DNA of 64,000 nt from Dolosigranulum pigrum ATCC 51524 (GTDB lineage: Bacteria; Bacillota; Bacilli; Lactobacillales; Carnobacteriaceae_A). Shown one piece after another: positions 1-9,105 of the stretch; the stretch's first letter is position 1; each line of letters starts with the position of its first letter. Below the pieces are notes generated by a model, which worked only from the letters and a program-made list of their open reading frames with translations, was not told the origin of the DNA and did not search any database. Location of the stretch: NCBI RefSeq assembly GCF_000245815.1, contig NZ_JH601103.1:1203438-1267437 (forward strand), read 5' to 3'. Position numbers and translations under genes: made by a program.

Positions 1-971
1 ATGGTAAGTGGTAAATTATAACGATCGGCCATAATATGTTCAACTTGTCCACTCATCTCATCATCTAAGTGCTCAATAGCGGTCGGTTGCACCGCTCTCC
101 AACCCGTTTCATCTAAATCCTTCACGTCAATTAATGGATACGTCCACATGTTACTTAACAATCCTTCATTCGGCCGCTTTTCCATTAAATATTGTCCCTC
201 TGCATCTCGCACAATAATAGCCAGATAAGTATACGGTGTAGGAGGTTTATTCTTCGACGTCACTGGATAATATTCCCATGTCTTATTCACATATGAGCTA
301 TTAAATTCTTTCAGTGGCGACCGTTCTGGATGATAATTTTTCGGTGTACAAATCGTCGCCCCAATATCCATCAATGCTTGGTTAAAGTCTCCTGGACGGT
401 CCGGATCGATCAGATGCTCTGCAATGGCTTGAAACACTTTGCGATTTTTAGCTTGCTTCACGTCAAGATCCACTTCGAACAAGCGGGCAATCACTCGCAT
501 CAGATTACCATCCACTGCTGGTTCTACTAATCCAAAACAAATCGACCCAATTGCTCCCGCCGTATATGGCCCAATACCACGCAGAGATTTCAGCCCTTTC
601 ATATTAGATGGGAACACGCCCCCGAATTCTTGAACAACTTGTTGTGCAGCTGTATGCATATTACGTGCTCGCGAATAATAGCCTAATCCTTCCCATACTT
701 TCAACAGATCATCTTCATAGGCATCTGCCAAATCCTCAACAGTGGGAAATGTTTCTAAAAATCGCTTATAATAAGGAATAACCGTCTTAACTTGGGTTTG
801 TTGAAGCATAATCTCACTGATCCAAATCTTGTACGGATCACGTGTCTCTCGCCACGGCAACTCACGCTTATGCGCATCATACCAGCTTAAGACCGTCTCT
901 CTAAATGCTTGGATACGGTCTTGATCCCATAATTCAACCCCGTAGTCATCCTTTAGTTGTTGTTTATCCAC
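1..971 (-). CDS. mutY: A/G-specific adenine glycosylase MutY, clusterless, 3' end cut by window
   Basis: Removes adenine mispaired with 8-oxoguanine in base excision repair. The visible 323 residues carry the HhH-GPD fold: catalytic Glu53 in ISEIMLQQTQ, the helix-hairpin-helix LRGIGPYTAGAI (about 130-141) and catalytic Asp154 in VDGNLMRV. The start of the C-terminal NUDIX-like domain (TYLAIIVRD...) is present; the rest lies beyond position 1. Start is GTG at 971, directly after the recX stop (972-974), with AGAAGG about 11 nt upstream, so translation is probably coupled to recX. Oddity: of the four Fe-S cysteines of classical MutY (C-x6-C-x2-C-x5-C) only Cys208 remains; positions 215, 218 and 224 are Pro, Ser and Asn. 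Identity is sure; partial only because of the window edge. Confidence 0.95.
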   Translation of the reverse strand, partial: MDKQQLKDDYGVELWDQDRIQAFRETVLSWYDAHKRELPWRETRDPYKIWISEIMLQQTQVKTVIPYYKRFLETFPTVEDLADAYEDDLLKVWEGLGYYSRARNMHTAAQQVVQEFGGVFPSNMKGLKSLRGIGPYTAGAIGSICFGLVEPAVDGNLMRVIARLFEVDLDVKQAKNRKVFQAIAEHLIDPDRPGDFNQALMDIGATICTPKNYHPERSPLKEFNSSYVNKTWEYYPVTSKNKPPTPYTYLAIIVRDAEGQYLMEKRPNEGLLSNMWTYPLIDVKDLDETGWRAVQPTAIEHLDDEMSGQVEHIMADRYNLPLT

Positions 972-2045
972 TTAATCATCAACCTTCTCTGTCATAAATC
1001 GTTCAATCAATTCCCGCTTAAATCCCTTTGAGTACAAGAATGCCTTCGTTTTTTGGTGAAGTTCATACCCCTGTGTCTTGCGAGAATATCGCCGCAGAGC
1101 CTTCTCACCTTGCTTGACTAAGGCATCATACTCTTCATCCTCATCAACTTCTGGCTCCATCTCATCAAATGCCAAGTTAATGACTTCATTCGTATAACCT
1201 TTTTTGAATAAATAATTATTCAACTTCTGCATCCGTTGTCGCTCAGATGTTTTATTGCGCTTCTTCATCCGTTTCTTAATAAGGGCACAAGCATTCTCGA
1301 CTTGCTCTGATAAGTCATATTCAACTTGAGCAACCTGAATCGACTGATCATCAACACCACGCTCTGCTAAATCTTGCGCAATAACTCTTGGCCCTTTTCT
1401 ATTCACTCGTGCGGCTGTTCGTACATAACTCTTGGCATATTCGAGATCATTAATTAAGTTCTGTTCTTTCAACTTATCGACAACGGCATCTGCTTGAGCT
1501 AAGAATTCATGCTCCGCTAAATCATCTCTAATTTCCTGCTCAGTTCGCATCTTATAACTCAAATAATTCAGCGCTCTTGTATAAGCTTTCGAGAAGTTAT
1601 CTTCAACTTCCAATTGCTTCTGAAACTCTTCAGAAATCAACATCCCTTTGCGGAGCAAATGTTTGACTAATAAAGCTTCTGCAATCGGAAAAGCATACTC
1701 TCCACCCAAATAAACATTATAACGTCCTTTTCGTTTTTGGGCACTAATTTTTGTAATTGTCCGCTTATAATTCGGGTCATTCTTAGCCGGTATTTGATTC
1801 CCTCGTCCGGATTGCTTCAAATGTTGAACATAAGCTTCCGCGTCACGTGCATTAATTTCTTGAGCTGAATATTGACTTAACGGCTCTGTTGACTTTTCAA
1901 TCTGAGTAGTCGGTGTTTGGGCATCACTCAGCTCATCAATTTCTTCAGTATCTGATTCTTCATCTGTAGCCGACTGCCAATCCGCATTGGGCTCTACTTG
2001 AATTAAGTCATCTAAGTTAAATCCGCCACTATCCATTATCATCAA
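972..2045 (-). CDS. recX: Regulatory protein RecX with long acidic N-terminal extension
   Basis: RecX binds RecA filaments and limits recombinase activity. The family core begins near residue 95 (ITKISAQKRKGRYNVYL) and runs to the end as three-helix RecX repeats, for example LNYLSYKMRTEQEIRDDL and KSYVRTAARVNRKGPRVIAQDL. At 357 residues it is about 90 longer than usual Firmicute RecX (about 260-270). The extra N-terminus is acidic and low-complexity (DEESDTEEIDELSD). The long start is supported by GAGAGGGG about 5 nt before ATG 2045. It follows hflX by 21 bp and its stop abuts the mutY start. The function of the extension is unknown. Confidence 0.9.
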   Translation of the reverse strand: MMIMDSGGFNLDDLIQVEPNADWQSATDEESDTEEIDELSDAQTPTTQIEKSTEPLSQYSAQEINARDAEAYVQHLKQSGRGNQIPAKNDPNYKRTITKISAQKRKGRYNVYLGGEYAFPIAEALLVKHLLRKGMLISEEFQKQLEVEDNFSKAYTRALNYLSYKMRTEQEIRDDLAEHEFLAQADAVVDKLKEQNLINDLEYAKSYVRTAARVNRKGPRVIAQDLAERGVDDQSIQVAQVEYDLSEQVENACALIKKRMKKRNKTSERQRMQKLNNYLFKKGYTNEVINLAFDEMEPEVDEDEEYDALVKQGEKALRRYSRKTQGYELHQKTKAFLYSKGFKRELIERFMTEKVDD

Positions 2046-2066
2046 CCCCTCTCTAACAGAATATGC

Positions 2067-3314
2067 TTATCCATTCAACTGAGTATCCCAATATCCTTCT
2101 GGCTTCGTATAGCCAGCTACGTCATATTGGCGCGCTTCTTCATTAAAGGCTTGCTCAGTCATAATTGTCTCTTGGCGCAGACGTGCTAAAATATCGCCCC
2201 GACTTGGTTCAATTTGTGCTTCATAATAGACGAACTCTTCCTGCAAGAAGGCTTCAATTTCCCGCAAGATATAATTTGCATCTTCTTCACGCCGAGCCGA
2301 TATAACGACGCTTGGATAAGACTCCGCTGTAAAGTTCACATCTTCGATCATGTCGGCTTTATTATACACATAGAGGACGGGAATATCATCCATTTCGAGT
2401 TGTTCTAGTAATTCACGAACCGTTCGCTCCCGTGTTTGAATATTTGGCTGAGCAGCATCAATGACATGCAGCAACATATCCGCTCCGCGGGCTTCTTCTA
2501 TCGTTGATTTAAAAGCTTCGATAAGCGTTGTCGGTAAGTCTTGAATAAAACCAACTGTGTCCGTCATCGTTGCTTGCGCCCCACTTGGAAGCTCTAATTC
2601 ACGTGTTAATGGATCTAGCGTGGCAAATAAGGCATCTGCCTCATAAGTTCCTGCATCGGTCAGTGCATTGAGCACAGTTGATTTTCCAGCATTGGTATAG
2701 CCAATTAAACCAATCTGGATAACACCTGATTCACTTCGGTGCTGACGATTACGTTGTCGGTGATCGGTAATCTTCTGAAGTTCGCGCCGAATATCTGTCA
2801 TCTGTGCGGTAATGTGACGACGATCTGTTTCTAGTTTAGATTCACCAGGTCCACGCGTCCCAATGCCAGCCCCTAGTCGCGACATATTTTCGCCTTGACC
2901 CACTAAGCGTGGTAACATATATTCCAACTGGGCTAATTGTACTTGCAATTGCCCTTCCTTACTGCGGGCTCTCAGTGCAAAGATATCTAAGATAACTTGC
3001 GTACGGTCAATTACTTTCGCATCGACAACTTCTTGAATATTTCGCGTATGACTCGGGCTAAGTTGTTGGTTAAACACAACTGTACTCGCTGCTAGTTCAT
3101 CCGTTAAATGCGACAATTCAATCAGCTTACCACTCCCAATAAACGTTTTAGTGTCAATCTGGTCACGCTTTTGTGTTAATTCACCGACCACCTCACCACC
3201 AGCATTCTCAACTAAAGCTTGCAATTCATTCAAGGACTCACGGAATTGATCATCACTCTCTTTTGTTTGCACGCCAACCAGAATGACTTGTTCATATTGT
3301 TGTTTCTTTTTCAT
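2067..3314 (-). CDS. hflX: GTPase HflX
   Basis: Ribosome-binding GTPase that splits stalled or stressed 70S/100S ribosomes. The N-terminal HflX domain holds the family signature GIGTRGPGESKLETDRR (about residue 155), followed by a coiled linker and the G domain: G1 GYTNAGKST, G3 DTVGFIQDLP and G4 NKAD, then a short C-terminal region. Length 415 is normal. It lies 4 bp after miaA, the usual miaA-hflX pairing; the hfq gene that sits between them in some Firmicutes is absent. Identification is secure. Confidence 0.96.
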   Translation of the reverse strand: MKKKQQYEQVILVGVQTKESDDQFRESLNELQALVENAGGEVVGELTQKRDQIDTKTFIGSGKLIELSHLTDELAASTVVFNQQLSPSHTRNIQEVVDAKVIDRTQVILDIFALRARSKEGQLQVQLAQLEYMLPRLVGQGENMSRLGAGIGTRGPGESKLETDRRHITAQMTDIRRELQKITDHRQRNRQHRSESGVIQIGLIGYTNAGKSTVLNALTDAGTYEADALFATLDPLTRELELPSGAQATMTDTVGFIQDLPTTLIEAFKSTIEEARGADMLLHVIDAAQPNIQTRERTVRELLEQLEMDDIPVLYVYNKADMIEDVNFTAESYPSVVISARREEDANYILREIEAFLQEEFVYYEAQIEPSRGDILARLRQETIMTEQAFNEEARQYDVAGYTKPEGYWDTQLNG

Positions 3315-3318
3315 ATTT

Positions 3319-4254
3319 TTATCCTTTCAAAAACGTTCTAACCGCTTGTTTTATTTGTTCGAGTTCTTCCGGATATTCGACTAAATTCACCCATAAATCC
3401 ACGGCTGTCTTATTCCGAAACCAGGTGAGTTGTCGCTTAGCATAGTGCCTAGACGCTTGCTTAATATCACTCGTTGCTTCTTGTAACTCAATTTCTCCAT
3501 CGAAGTAAGCAAATAACTCCTTATAGCCAATTCCCCGTATACTTTGGGCATCACGACTGACTGCACAATCTAGCCACCTCGCCTCATCAATCAGTCCATC
3601 CGCCATCATTAAATCGACCCGTTGATTAATCCGGTTGTAAAGTAGCTCGCGGTCGGTATTCAGTCCAATAATGAACGTATCATAAAGTGGCTGACATTCA
3701 TTTTGTTGTTTTTTATAATCAGAAAATTTTTGTCCTGTGACGTGATGAACTTCCAAGGCTCGAATTGTGCGTACCAAGTTATTGGGGTGAATATTGTCTG
3801 CTGCTTCAGGATCAATTGCTTTTAGCTTCTCCCAGACAAACTGGCGGGACTCTTTCTCAGCGAGAGCTTCCATCTCTGTTCGAAAATCAGGATCCGGATC
3901 TGCCTCGCCATGCGACATATTATACAAGAGTGATTCAATATAAAGTCCCGTCCCCCCAACAACGATCGGTATATGCTCACGGGCAGTAATCTCATTGATT
4001 TTAGCCCGTCCCATTTGTTGGAAGTCACTGGCCGTATAAGGTTCATCCACATCGCGTACATCTATTAAGTGATGGGGAACGGACTCTTTTTCCGCATCCG
4101 TTACTTTCGCCGTTCCAATATCTAGTCCACGATAGACTTGCATCGAATCTCCGCTAATCACTTCCCCACTAAACAGTTGTGCTAATTCGACTCCCAGAGC
4201 CGTCTTACCTACCGCAGTCGGCCCCACAATAACAATCACCTTTTCCACGCTCAT
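3319..4254 (-). CDS. miaA: tRNA dimethylallyltransferase MiaA
   Basis: Transfers a dimethylallyl group to N6 of A37 in tRNAs reading UNN codons. P-loop GPTAVGKTALG near the N-terminus, the substrate loop SGDSMQVYRGLDIGTAK, GGTGLYI and RNRVRTIRALEV-type motifs (LVRTIRALEVHHVTG) are all present; length about 311 is normal. Start choice: GTG 4257, ATG 4254 and GTG 4248 are in frame; the ribosome site AGAGG ends 2 nt before ATG 4254, so GTG 4248 (8 nt spacing) may be the real start. First gene of the miaA-hflX-recX-mutY run. Confidence 0.96.
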   Translation of the reverse strand: MSVEKVIVIVGPTAVGKTALGVELAQLFSGEVISGDSMQVYRGLDIGTAKVTDAEKESVPHHLIDVRDVDEPYTASDFQQMGRAKINEITAREHIPIVVGGTGLYIESLLYNMSHGEADPDPDFRTEMEALAEKESRQFVWEKLKAIDPEAADNIHPNNLVRTIRALEVHHVTGQKFSDYKKQQNECQPLYDTFIIGLNTDRELLYNRINQRVDLMMADGLIDEARWLDCAVSRDAQSIRGIGYKELFAYFDGEIELQEATSDIKQASRHYAKRQLTWFRNKTAVDLWVNLVEYPEELEQIKQAVRTFLKG

Positions 4255-4302
4255 CACCTCTTTTATCTGTATCTTTATTTTAACAGTTATGCAGCCATAA
4301 TA

Positions 4303-4347
4303 AAAATAAGCTAACCAAACTTGTCAAAAGTTTGACTAACTTATTTT
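4303..4347 (-). terminator. Intrinsic terminator downstream of the small membrane protein gene
   Basis: An 18-bp stem (AAAATAAG...GTCAAAC pairing with GTTTGG...CTTATTTT, one or two mismatches) with a 9-nt loop and A/T-rich flanks. It sits between the 62-residue membrane protein and miaA and could act on both strands. Confidence 0.7.
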
Positions 4348-4389
4348 AACCCTTAGTTACTCAACCATAATAAATTTGTAAATAAAATA

Positions 4390-4578
4390 TCACTTTTTAA
4401 ATATTTTTCCTATTATTTGATTCACTCCTATTCCCGCTAAGATTACACTAGTAAACACAACAATATAATCCAAAATATTATTAGTAATAAGCCTCTCTTG
4501 TAAAAATGTAGTTAAAATAAATGCTGTAATGAATGTTATAATTAATCTCATCCACGAAACTTGCCTATTATGTTTCAT
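4390..4578 (-). CDS. Small membrane protein, two predicted TM segments
   Basis: 62 residues with no recognised family. Two hydrophobic stretches (LIITFITAFILTTFL at about 12-26 and YIVVFTSVILAGIGV at about 38-52) flank a short polar loop (QERLITNNILD), and the C-terminus is basic (GKIFKK), suggesting both ends are cytoplasmic. ATG 4578 is chosen because GAAAGGGG lies 10 nt upstream; an in-frame upstream ATG at 4617 has no site. Terminators on both sides make it a single-gene unit. Codon use is AT-rich compared with its neighbours. Function unknown. Confidence 0.7.
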   Translation of the reverse strand: MKHNRQVSWMRLIITFITAFILTTFLQERLITNNILDYIVVFTSVILAGIGVNQIIGKIFKK

Positions 4579-4664
4579 TTTTCTTATACCCCTTTCACTT
4601 ACAATAATAATACACATACTTGATATTGGGCAAAAAATATCATATGGTAATAATAATAATGATT

Positions 4665-4701
4665 AAAACAACCTTGGCCTAATTCTGACCAAGGTTGTTT
4701 T
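4665..4701 (-). terminator. Bidirectional intrinsic terminator after nfo
   Basis: Perfect 13-bp stem AAAACAACCTTGG/CCAAGGTTGTTTT with an 11-nt loop, starting 13 bp beyond the nfo stop. T-runs occur on both sides. Confidence 0.85.
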
Positions 4702-4713
4702 GTTATCTGCTAA

Positions 4714-5631
4714 TTATTCGACGGGACGTTCGTTCACAATATCGTCCAGCAAGTTTTCGTTAAATTCTTTTGTTCTTAGCATATGAATTTCATGTTTATA
4801 TGGGGCAAATTTATTCTTCTTATCATCACCTTTTTGAACATAAGGTGTTTCCAAGATTTTAGGGAGTCCTTTTAATTTTGGATGGTGGACAACTTTACAT
4901 AAGGCATCAAAGCCAATATGTCCGTGACCGATATTGGCATGGCGGTCTTTTTGGGCGCCTCGTTCATTCTTAGAATCATTCACATGGATAACTTTTAACC
5001 ATTCCAAGCCGATAACGCGATCAAATTCTTCTAAAACGGCATCGAAGTCATTAGCGACATCATAGCCAGCATCATGAATGTGGCACGTATCCAAGGTGAC
5101 GGATAACTTATTCTTTAGTTCAACTTGATCAATAATTGCCGCAATTTCTTCAAAGCTACGACCAATTTCTGTTCCTTTTCCTGCCATGGTTTCTAAGGCA
5201 ATCTGAATCGTCTGATCTTCGGTTAATATCTCATTCAAACCTTCTGCAATTTGTTTGATAGCAACTTCAGGTCCTTCACCGACATGTGCGCCTGGGTGCA
5301 TCGTCATCTGTGTTGCCCCCAATGCTTCGGCTCGTTCAATTTCTTCTTTCATAAACTGAATGGCAAATTTGAAATTGTCAGGCTTGTTCACATTACCAAG
5401 GTTAATAATGTACGGTGCGTGCACAACAATATCATTAACGTCAATATCATGCTCCGCCATATATGCTTGACCGTCCTCAATGTTCATGCGTTCAATTTCT
5501 TTTCGGCGCGTATTTTGGGGTGCACCCGTATAGATCATAAACGTATTGGCTCCATAACCAACTGCTTCCTCAGCTGAGCCTAAGAGCATTTTCTTCCCTT
5601 TCATACTCACATGTGAACCAAGCAATACCAT
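4714..5631 (-). CDS. nfo: Endonuclease IV
   Basis: Cleaves DNA 5' to abasic sites and acts on oxidised 3' ends; a zinc TIM-barrel enzyme. Characteristic motifs are all present: GSHVSMKG at the start, MTMHPGAHVG, ALETMAGKGTEIG, TLDTCHIHDAGYD, VIHVNDSKNERGAQKDRHANIGHGHIG, and ETP near the C-terminus, supplying the His/Glu/Asp metal ligands. Length 305 is slightly above the usual 280-300. It begins 3 bp after aspS, so it is probably co-transcribed with hisS-aspS. Confidence 0.97.
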   Translation of the reverse strand: MVLLGSHVSMKGKKMLLGSAEEAVGYGANTFMIYTGAPQNTRRKEIERMNIEDGQAYMAEHDIDVNDIVVHAPYIINLGNVNKPDNFKFAIQFMKEEIERAEALGATQMTMHPGAHVGEGPEVAIKQIAEGLNEILTEDQTIQIALETMAGKGTEIGRSFEEIAAIIDQVELKNKLSVTLDTCHIHDAGYDVANDFDAVLEEFDRVIGLEWLKVIHVNDSKNERGAQKDRHANIGHGHIGFDALCKVVHHPKLKGLPKILETPYVQKGDDKKNKFAPYKHEIHMLRTKEFNENLLDDIVNERPVE

Positions 5632-5634
5632 AAA

Positions 5635-7407
5635 TTAATTCTCTCCTTTGTTGACAGTCAGTTTCAATTCATCAAGTTGTTTTGGTGATACGATAGACGG
5701 TGCTTGTGTTAATGGATCCTTCGCCTGCTTATTCTTTGGAAAGGCAATAACTTCGCGAATATTCGGTTCGCCGGCAAGAATCATCACAATACGGTCCAAT
5801 CCGTACGCAATACCGCCATGGGGAGGGAAACCATACTCCAACGCATCAAGTAAGAACCCAAACTGTTCCTGGGCCTCTTCCTTCGAAAAGCCGAGTGCTT
5901 CAAGCATTGTTTCTTGTAACTCACGCTCATGAATACGGATTGATCCGCCACCAATTTCGTACCCATTCAAGACAATATCATACGCATTGGCTGTTACTTG
6001 ATGGGGATCTTCTGCTAAGACTTCAATGTCAGAAGCGATTGGTCGAGTGAATGGGTGGTGAGCAGCGATAAATCGTCCCTGTTCTTCATCATATTCAAGC
6101 AATGGCCAGTCCGTGATCCAGACAAACGCTAATTCTTCTGTATCAATTAAGTCAAGGGCACGTCCTAAGTGATTGCGCAGAGCTCCAAGTGCATCGAAGA
6201 CAACTTTTGTTTCATCGGCAACGAATAATAAAAGATCACCTGCTTCTGCATCCATCGCCTCTAGCAAGTTAGATGCTAAGTCACCTTCGCTGAAGAATTT
6301 AGCAATCGGTCCACTCACGCCATCTTCACTCACTTTCATCCACGCTAAGCCTTTCGCCCCATATGGTGAGACAACCTCAGCAAGTCCGTCAATTTCTTTA
6401 CGCGTGAAGGTATCTCCTGCTCCTTTGGCGTTAATTCCACGAACTGATCCACCATTTTCAACTACAGAAGTGAAGACTTTGAAGTTTGACTGCGCTACGA
6501 TATCTGCTACATCAACCAACTCAAGGCCAAAGCGGATATCCGGTTTGTCACTTCCGAAGCGGTCCATCGCTTCACGGTAAGTTAATACAGGGAAATCTCC
6601 GGTTATTTCTTTCCCTTTCACTTCACGAACAATTTCTTTCAGTAAGCGTTCGTTTAATTCCCGAATCTCTTCAGCAGATAAAAAGCTTGTTTCAATATCA
6701 ACTTGAGTAAATTCTGGTTGACGGTCTCCACGTAAATCTTCATCGCGGAAACAACGAACAATTTGGTAGTAACGCTCCATCCCCGCTCCCATTAATAATT
6801 GTTTAAACAATTGAGGAGACTGTGGCAGAGCAAAGAATTTTCCTTCATTTACTCGAGAAGGGACTAAGTAATCTCGTGCTCCTTCTGGTGTTGATTTGGT
6901 TAGGAAAGGTGTCTCAATGTCAATAAATCCTTCATTATCTAAGAAATTCCGGAATACTTTTTTCACTTGGTGGCGCAACTTCATATTTTCAGCCATTTTT
7001 TGGCGACGCAAGTCTAAGTAGCGATGTTCCAATCGAATTTCTTCGCTCACATTAGCTTGTTCATTGATCTCGAATGGTGGTGTTTTAGCTTTATTCAAGA
7101 TCTTAATATCCGTTGCTAATAGTTCAATATACCCGGTTTTCATATCCGGATTTTCCTGGCCTTCTTTTCGTGCAACAACTTGTCCGCTCACTTCAATAAC
7201 GTACTCTGTTCTCAGTGAATCAGCCACTTGCAATGCTGCTTCTGATCCTTTATCACTGAAGACAATTTGAAGCAGACCGGAACGATCACGCAAATCAACA
7301 AAGACCATTCCTCCCAAGTCACGACGGCGGTGCACCCAGCCTTTTACTATTATCTGTTGATCTACTAACGATCGATCAATCTCTCCAAAATATACTCTCT
7401 CTGTCAT
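5635..7407 (-). CDS. aspS: Aspartyl-tRNA synthetase
   Basis: Charges tRNA-Asp (590 residues, bacterial type). It contains the N-terminal OB anticodon-binding domain (KGWVHRRRDLGGMVFVDLRD), class II motif 2 (RCFRDEDLRGDRQPEFTQVD), a GAD-type insertion (about residues 290-410) and class II motif 3 (GIAYGLDRIVMIL). It follows hisS by 30 bp and is therefore under the same T-box leader; nfo follows. Confidence 0.98.
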   Translation of the reverse strand: MTERVYFGEIDRSLVDQQIIVKGWVHRRRDLGGMVFVDLRDRSGLLQIVFSDKGSEAALQVADSLRTEYVIEVSGQVVARKEGQENPDMKTGYIELLATDIKILNKAKTPPFEINEQANVSEEIRLEHRYLDLRRQKMAENMKLRHQVKKVFRNFLDNEGFIDIETPFLTKSTPEGARDYLVPSRVNEGKFFALPQSPQLFKQLLMGAGMERYYQIVRCFRDEDLRGDRQPEFTQVDIETSFLSAEEIRELNERLLKEIVREVKGKEITGDFPVLTYREAMDRFGSDKPDIRFGLELVDVADIVAQSNFKVFTSVVENGGSVRGINAKGAGDTFTRKEIDGLAEVVSPYGAKGLAWMKVSEDGVSGPIAKFFSEGDLASNLLEAMDAEAGDLLLFVADETKVVFDALGALRNHLGRALDLIDTEELAFVWITDWPLLEYDEEQGRFIAAHHPFTRPIASDIEVLAEDPHQVTANAYDIVLNGYEIGGGSIRIHERELQETMLEALGFSKEEAQEQFGFLLDALEYGFPPHGGIAYGLDRIVMILAGEPNIREVIAFPKNKQAKDPLTQAPSIVSPKQLDELKLTVNKGEN

Positions 7408-7437
7408 TATATTTCTCCTTGTATTATAAGTTTTTCA

Positions 7438-8736
7438 TTACTTGAGTTCGTCTTTAATCTCTTGAAAATTTTCTCGAAAATCCTTGCTGTACACATCAGC
7501 TAGGTCCATACTTAATTCTTGTCCAGTTGCCATATTTTTTACATTTACGGTATTTTTCTCTAATTCACGGTCCCCTAATGTGAAGGTGAAGCGAGCATTT
7601 AACTTGTCAGCTGATTTGAATTGTGTCCCAGGTTTTCGATTCATAAATTCACGCTCAACTAAGAGTCCACGCTGACGCAATGCATGTGCTAATTTGGTCG
7701 CTTCCGTCGATGCCCGTTGACCAATTGTGACGATAAATACATCGAGTTGCGGGTCTGCTGGGAACTGCACATTGCTATACTCCATTAACATGAGAAGTCG
7801 TTCTAGTCCGAAGCCAAAGCCAAATGCAGGAGTAGCTGGTCCGCCAACTGTCTCGACTAACCCATCATAGCGTCCTCCTCCGGCAATTGTTGTATTAGCA
7901 CCAAACTTCTCATGATCTGTAATCACTTCAAATACGGTATCATTATAATAATCCAATCCACGTACCATATTTGCATCCACTTCATACGGAATATTTAATA
8001 AATCAAGTTGTTCTTTCACTGCAGCAAAATGTTTAGCCGACTCCTCATCTAAGAAGTCCAGCACAGATGGCGCATTGGCTACAATTTTTTTATCTTCTGG
8101 TGCTTTACTATCCAACACGCGCAATGGATTCTCATGCAATCGACGCTTCGAATCATCACTTAACTGATCACTGAATGGCTCCAAATAATCAATCAATGCT
8201 TGGCGGAAAGCAGCTCGCGATTCATTTGATCCGAGCGAATTAATGACTAACCGTACCTGCTCTAACCCTAATGACTGGAATAAATCAACAGCAAGTGCCA
8301 TTGTTTCTACATCAGTTGCGGGATTCTTCGAGCCAAACACTTCCACACCTAGTTGATAAAATTGACGCTGGCGACCACTCTGCGGCCGCTCATAACGAAA
8401 CATCGGGCCAATATAATAGTACTTCTGTGGCTTGTGGTGTTCAGGTCCGTAATACTTATTCTCCACAAAAGCACGCACTGCTCCGGCTGTTCCCTCTGGT
8501 CGCAAGGCAATATGACGATCTCCCTTATCATAAAAATCATACATTTCCTTGCTAACAACATCAGTAGACTCACCGACACCGCGTGCAAACAAATCAAATG
8601 ACTCAAATAATGGCAGACGAATTTCTTTAAACTGGTATTGACGCAATATATCGGTCGCTACTTGTTCAACATATTGCCACTTACTTGCCTCAGACGGAAA
8701 AATATCAACCGTCCCTTTCATTTTTTGATAACTCAC
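7438..8736 (-). CDS. hisS: Histidyl-tRNA synthetase
   Basis: Charges tRNA-His (432 residues). HisRS motifs: MKGTVDIFP at the N-terminus, motif 2 GPMFRYERPQSGRQRQFYQLGVE, the histidine A loop VRGLDYYNDTVFEV, GGGRYDGLVE and motif 3 GFGFGLERLL, then the C-terminal anticodon-binding domain. The GTG at 8736 is chosen because AAGGAG lies 10 nt upstream and HisRS proteins normally begin just before the KGT motif; the longer reading frame to 8826 runs through the T-box antiterminator and is an artefact. Confidence 0.97.
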   Translation of the reverse strand: MSYQKMKGTVDIFPSEASKWQYVEQVATDILRQYQFKEIRLPLFESFDLFARGVGESTDVVSKEMYDFYDKGDRHIALRPEGTAGAVRAFVENKYYGPEHHKPQKYYYIGPMFRYERPQSGRQRQFYQLGVEVFGSKNPATDVETMALAVDLFQSLGLEQVRLVINSLGSNESRAAFRQALIDYLEPFSDQLSDDSKRRLHENPLRVLDSKAPEDKKIVANAPSVLDFLDEESAKHFAAVKEQLDLLNIPYEVDANMVRGLDYYNDTVFEVITDHEKFGANTTIAGGGRYDGLVETVGGPATPAFGFGFGLERLLMLMEYSNVQFPADPQLDVFIVTIGQRASTEATKLAHALRQRGLLVEREFMNRKPGTQFKSADKLNARFTFTLGDRELEKNTVNVKNMATGQELSMDLADVYSKDFRENFQEIKDELK

Positions 8737-8752
8737 CTTTAATTCACTCCTT

Positions 8753-8988
8753 AAAAATAAAAAACTCCCTACCGATGCCAACACTTGGCTCAGTAAGGAC
8801 GTGTATGTAGGTTCACGTGGTACCACCTTAATTCAGGAAGACATGCTTCCCCTCACTCATAACGCTGAGTAGCGTGACAACTTTGCATTGCCAACCTCCG
8901 GAGTGTTTCTATTCTGTCCACATTCCTTCCAGCCACGAGAATGCTCTCTGTTGGACTATTTGCTCCATCACAGGTAACTTGTTCAACT
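8753..8988 (-). promoter_or_regulatory. T-box leader of hisS-aspS
   Basis: About 235 nt untranslated leader. The T-box sequence AAGGTGGTACCACG lies at 8816-8829. It is followed by a terminator (8753-8798) with a 14-bp stem (one bulged A) and a long U-rich run. Stem I is closed by CCAAC (8950-8954) with GTTGG (8891-8895); the proposed specifier is CAC (His) at 8903-8905 in the context AGAAA-CAC-TCC. Uncharged tRNA would stabilise the antiterminator and allow hisS expression. The class is certain; the specifier assignment is from manual folding. Confidence 0.9.
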
Positions 8989-8994
8989 AACCTA

Positions 8995-9023
8995 ATTATA
9001 CTAAACATTCCCTTAGCCGTCAA
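8995..9023 (-). promoter_or_regulatory. Sigma-A promoter of hisS-aspS
   Basis: -35 TTGACG (9018-9023), 17-nt spacer, -10 TATAAT (8995-9000). Near-consensus and placed so transcription starts at the foot of the T-box leader. Confidence 0.85.
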
Positions 9024-9105
9024 TGTTTTCCTCTCATTCCCTGCTTATCTTAAATGTTTAATCTATCTATTTCTAAAAGATACATCTTCTTCGCTATCAA
9101 TTCCA

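Noticed and set aside
8737..8826. Longer hisS frame starting at 8826
   Set aside because: It reads through the T-box antiterminator and terminator; the GTG at 8736 has the ribosome site and fits the HisRS family start.
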